Positions 15,571 through 16,679 of a stretch of DNA of 16,679 nucleotides are shown one piece after another. The notes under the pieces were generated by a model. It did no database searches and was not told the origin of the DNA. It saw only the letters and a list, made by a program, of their open reading frames with translations. The DNA is from JAKANM01 sp964356495 (GTDB lineage: Bacteria > Patescibacteriota > Patescibacteriia > Magasanikbacterales > GWA2-37-8), in contig CAYHHR010000021.1 in NCBI GenBank assembly GCA_964356495.1, forward strand, positions 1-16,679, written 5' to 3'. The translations under genes and the position numbers were made by a program. Every line of letters starts with the position of its first letter. The first letter of the stretch is position 1.

Positions 15571-16679
15571 TTGGCAAAATCTTCTATAACCACCGCTACC
15601 TCACCTTGCCTCAAAACTGTAAATTCTCCACCAACAACTTTTACTATCGTGGTCGGCGGACGTTTCGGCAAAACACCATAATTTAAAATCAGATCAGGCT
15701 GGTCGGGACGATTTTCGAAAACTTTATAAATTTCTTCAGCGCTGTAAATTTCACCGGCGTCGGAAATATTTGCTGACGTCGCCACCAGCGGCCGACCGAT
15801 TTTTTCAGTGATTGATTTGAGGAGCGGGTGCGAGGTGACACGAATTGCTACGGTGCCATCTTTGGCGACGACACCGATAGCGAGACCTCTCCCTGCCCTC
15901 TCCTCTGTGGAGGCGAGGGTCGCGTCCCTCTCTCCTTCGCAAAGGAGAGAGTTGGAGAGAGGTATCGCGTTCGCCATCGAGTTGGAGAGAGGTATTGCTG
16001 GCACTTCAGCCAATTCATGATATATCTCTCTCAAAATCCAATCCAAATTACCATAAATATCAACATTATTATACCGCAAAATTCTATATCCGTTTTTTTT
16101 AAACCATAGTTCTCTGTCCTTATCTTTTTGAATATTTAGATCTTCAACAAAATGAATATCGCCGTCAATTTCAATTATGGTTCTCGATTCGGGGTGATAA
16201 AAATCTACAATAAACGGGCCAATGCCATGCTGACGTTTAAACTTTAGTCCACCAAAACGTTTATTACGTAAATTTTGCCATAAAATCTTTTCAGCTTTAG
16301 TCGCGTCTTGACGTAATTGTCTTCTAAATACCAAGTTACCAATATATCCAGCTACCCGCTCAAAAGAAAAAAATCTTTTTTCTTGTTCAGTGAGCGAGAC
16401 CTCTCCCTGCCCTCTCCTCTGCGGAGGCGAGGGTCGCGTCTCTCTCTCCTTCGCAAAGGAGAGAGTTGGAGAGAGGTCTCGTTTATATTCACCAATTATC
16501 GTCAAAGCCCCTGGCCAATATTTCTTTGCTAATTTGTCCAGCGTATCATTCCATTTCAGATATTTCTTTGCCATTTCAACCGTCGGCACGACGACGAGGA
16601 GCGGCTTGTCGGATTTTCTGCCTTTTATTTTAAAAATCTTGTCAACGGATTTTTGATTAGTCGCATCACAGCCGAGGCC
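15540..16679 (-). CDS. Sua5/YrdC-type threonylcarbamoyl-AMP synthase with internal DUF559 endonuclease insertion (5' end beyond window)
   Basis: The frame is open to the right edge (379 residues seen). Sua5/TsaC makes threonylcarbamoyl-AMP from Thr, bicarbonate and ATP for tRNA t6A37. The first part GLGCDATNQKSVDKIFKIKG (1-20), RKSDKPLLVVVP and YWPGALTII (54-62), and the last part VAIRVTSHPLL (277-287), PLVATSANISDAGE (297-310) and STVL-like FTVLRQGEVAVVIED (353-367) are canonical YrdC. Between EYK (66) and AIGVVAKDG (267) lie 200 extra residues: 29 from an 87-bp palindrome, a linker, a DUF559 domain (about 97-223), a 30-nt tandem duplication, and another palindrome peptide. Without them the visible protein would be 179 aa, normal for the family minus its missing N-terminus. 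A GTG at 16589 could be misread as the start but lies inside the conserved domain. No intein motifs. Whether the protein works is open. Confidence 0.85.
   Translation of the reverse strand, partial: GLGCDATNQKSVDKIFKIKGRKSDKPLLVVVPTVEMAKKYLKWNDTLDKLAKKYWPGALTIIGEYKRDLSPTLSFAKERETRPSPPQRRGQGEVSLTEQEKRFFSFERVAGYIGNLVFRRQLRQDATKAEKILWQNLRNKRFGGLKFKRQHGIGPFIVDFYHPESRTIIEIDGDIHFVEDLNIQKDKDRELWFKKNGYRILRYNNVDIYGNLDWILREIYHELAEVPAIPLSNSMANAIPLSNSLLCEGERDATLASTEERAGRGLAIGVVAKDGTVAIRVTSHPLLKSITEKIGRPLVATSANISDAGEIYSAEEIYKVFENRPDQPDLILNYGVLPKRPPTTIVKVVGGEFTVLRQGEVAVVIEDFANGSSPFPRGS
15881..15967. repeat. 87-bp palindromic element, copy B (inside the Sua5-type gene)
   Basis: 87 bp, nearly identical to copies A and C (differences such as TGTGG for TGCGG and GGTATCG at the end). 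It is in the same orientation as copy A, 3' of the DUF559 segment in the gene's sense. It is read as PLSNSLLCEGERDATLASTE. A 20-bp piece of its end (GAGTTGGAGAGAGGTATCGC type) is repeated 30 bp further on at 15979-15998. Confidence 0.92.
15882..16481 (-). mobile_element. Composite insertion: 87-bp element - DUF559 nuclease domain - 87-bp element
   Basis: Exactly 600 bp can be removed to leave ...GEYK-AIGVVAKDG... in the Sua5 frame. The block holds a DUF559/Vsr-like endonuclease domain (coding 16391-16011): LRQDATKAEKILWQNLRNKR, FKRQHGIGPFIVDFYHPESR, TIIEIDGDIHF. Candidate PD-(D/E)XK residues are Glu130, Asp159, Glu170 and Asp172 of the visible Sua5 protein. The nuclease part has no ATG of its own at its start and is strikingly AT-rich beside its G/C-rich flanks. 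Two direct copies of the palindrome bound it. That this is one mobile unit is inference. Confidence 0.7.
16395..16481. repeat. 87-bp palindromic element, copy A (inside the Sua5-type gene)
   Basis: 87 bp with a perfect 11-bp terminal inverted repeat (CGAGACCTCTC/GAGAGGTCTCG). Inside: hairpin 1 CCCTCTCCTC/GGAGGCGAGGG, and hairpin 2 CTCTCTCCT/AGGAGAGAG. It is read in frame as RDLSPTLSFAKERETRPSPP, a different frame from copies B and C. Confidence 0.93.

Noticed and set aside
15882..16481. Intein in the Sua5-type protein
   Set aside because: No Cys/Ser at the N-terminal junction, no HN-Cys/Ser/Thr at the C-terminal junction, and no Hint motifs; the ends are the palindromic repeats.
16395..16481. 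tRNA gene, because of the cloverleaf-like fold
   Set aside because: No T-loop GTTCRA box, no D-loop consensus, no plausible anticodon arm or acceptor end; repeated inside coding genes.

Overview
The window reads as part of a bacterial genome of the Candidate Phyla Radiation (Patescibacteria, probably Parcubacteria-like). This is inferred from the gene mix: two S23/four-helix-bundle genes, a DUF4015 putative glycosyl hydrolase, a huge secreted Cys-rich protein beside a polytopic VirB6/TrbL-like membrane protein, and many short G/C-rich palindromes in and between genes. No rRNA, tRNA or CRISPR array was found. A run of 100 N shows that this is a scaffold with one unclosed gap.

Layout, right to left along the minus strand, which carries all genes but one: (1) a Sua5/YrdC-type tRNA threonylcarbamoyladenosine gene, open at the right edge and interrupted in frame by a 200-codon block holding a DUF559 endonuclease domain between two copies of an 87-bp palindromic element; (2) a DUF4015 TIM-barrel exported or anchored protein; (3) ksgA (16S rRNA dimethyltransferase), carrying three palindrome-derived in-frame inserts; (4) a membrane-anchored protein with a DxDGDG calcium-binding-type loop, with its own promoter; (5) a four-helix-bundle gene whose start codon lies inside a 34-bp repeat; (6) one giant secreted gene of about 2,900 codons (Cys-rich modules, jelly-roll module, NHL propeller, Cys-rich/EGF-like part, PKD-like part), split on paper by the N gap in its NHL repeats; (7) a second four-helix-bundle gene; (8) a VirB6/TrbL-like polytopic membrane protein running off the left edge. 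Between (6) and (7) sits one plus-strand gene, a lipoprotein with two FN3-like domains, with its own sigma70 promoter, hairpin-rich leader and terminator.

Genes 4, 6 and 8 look like parts of a cell-envelope or type IV secretion/pilus-like surface apparatus; this is inference from topology and order. Sua5 and KsgA are translation housekeeping genes.

The most unusual feature is the palindromic insertion elements at 13.2-16.5 kb. An 87-bp element (29 codons, perfect 11-bp terminal inverted repeat, two internal hairpins) occurs three times at exactly 87 bp, plus one diverged and one half-size copy, always inside protein-coding genes. It has no stop codon in any of the six frames and is read in different frames in different places. 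This parallels the Rickettsia palindromic elements. In the sua5 gene two direct copies flank a DUF559 nuclease domain, which suggests a composite selfish element. A second family (about 132 bp, MITE-like) lies as an inverted pair at gene ends, and a third short palindrome family decorates the 5' end of ksgA.
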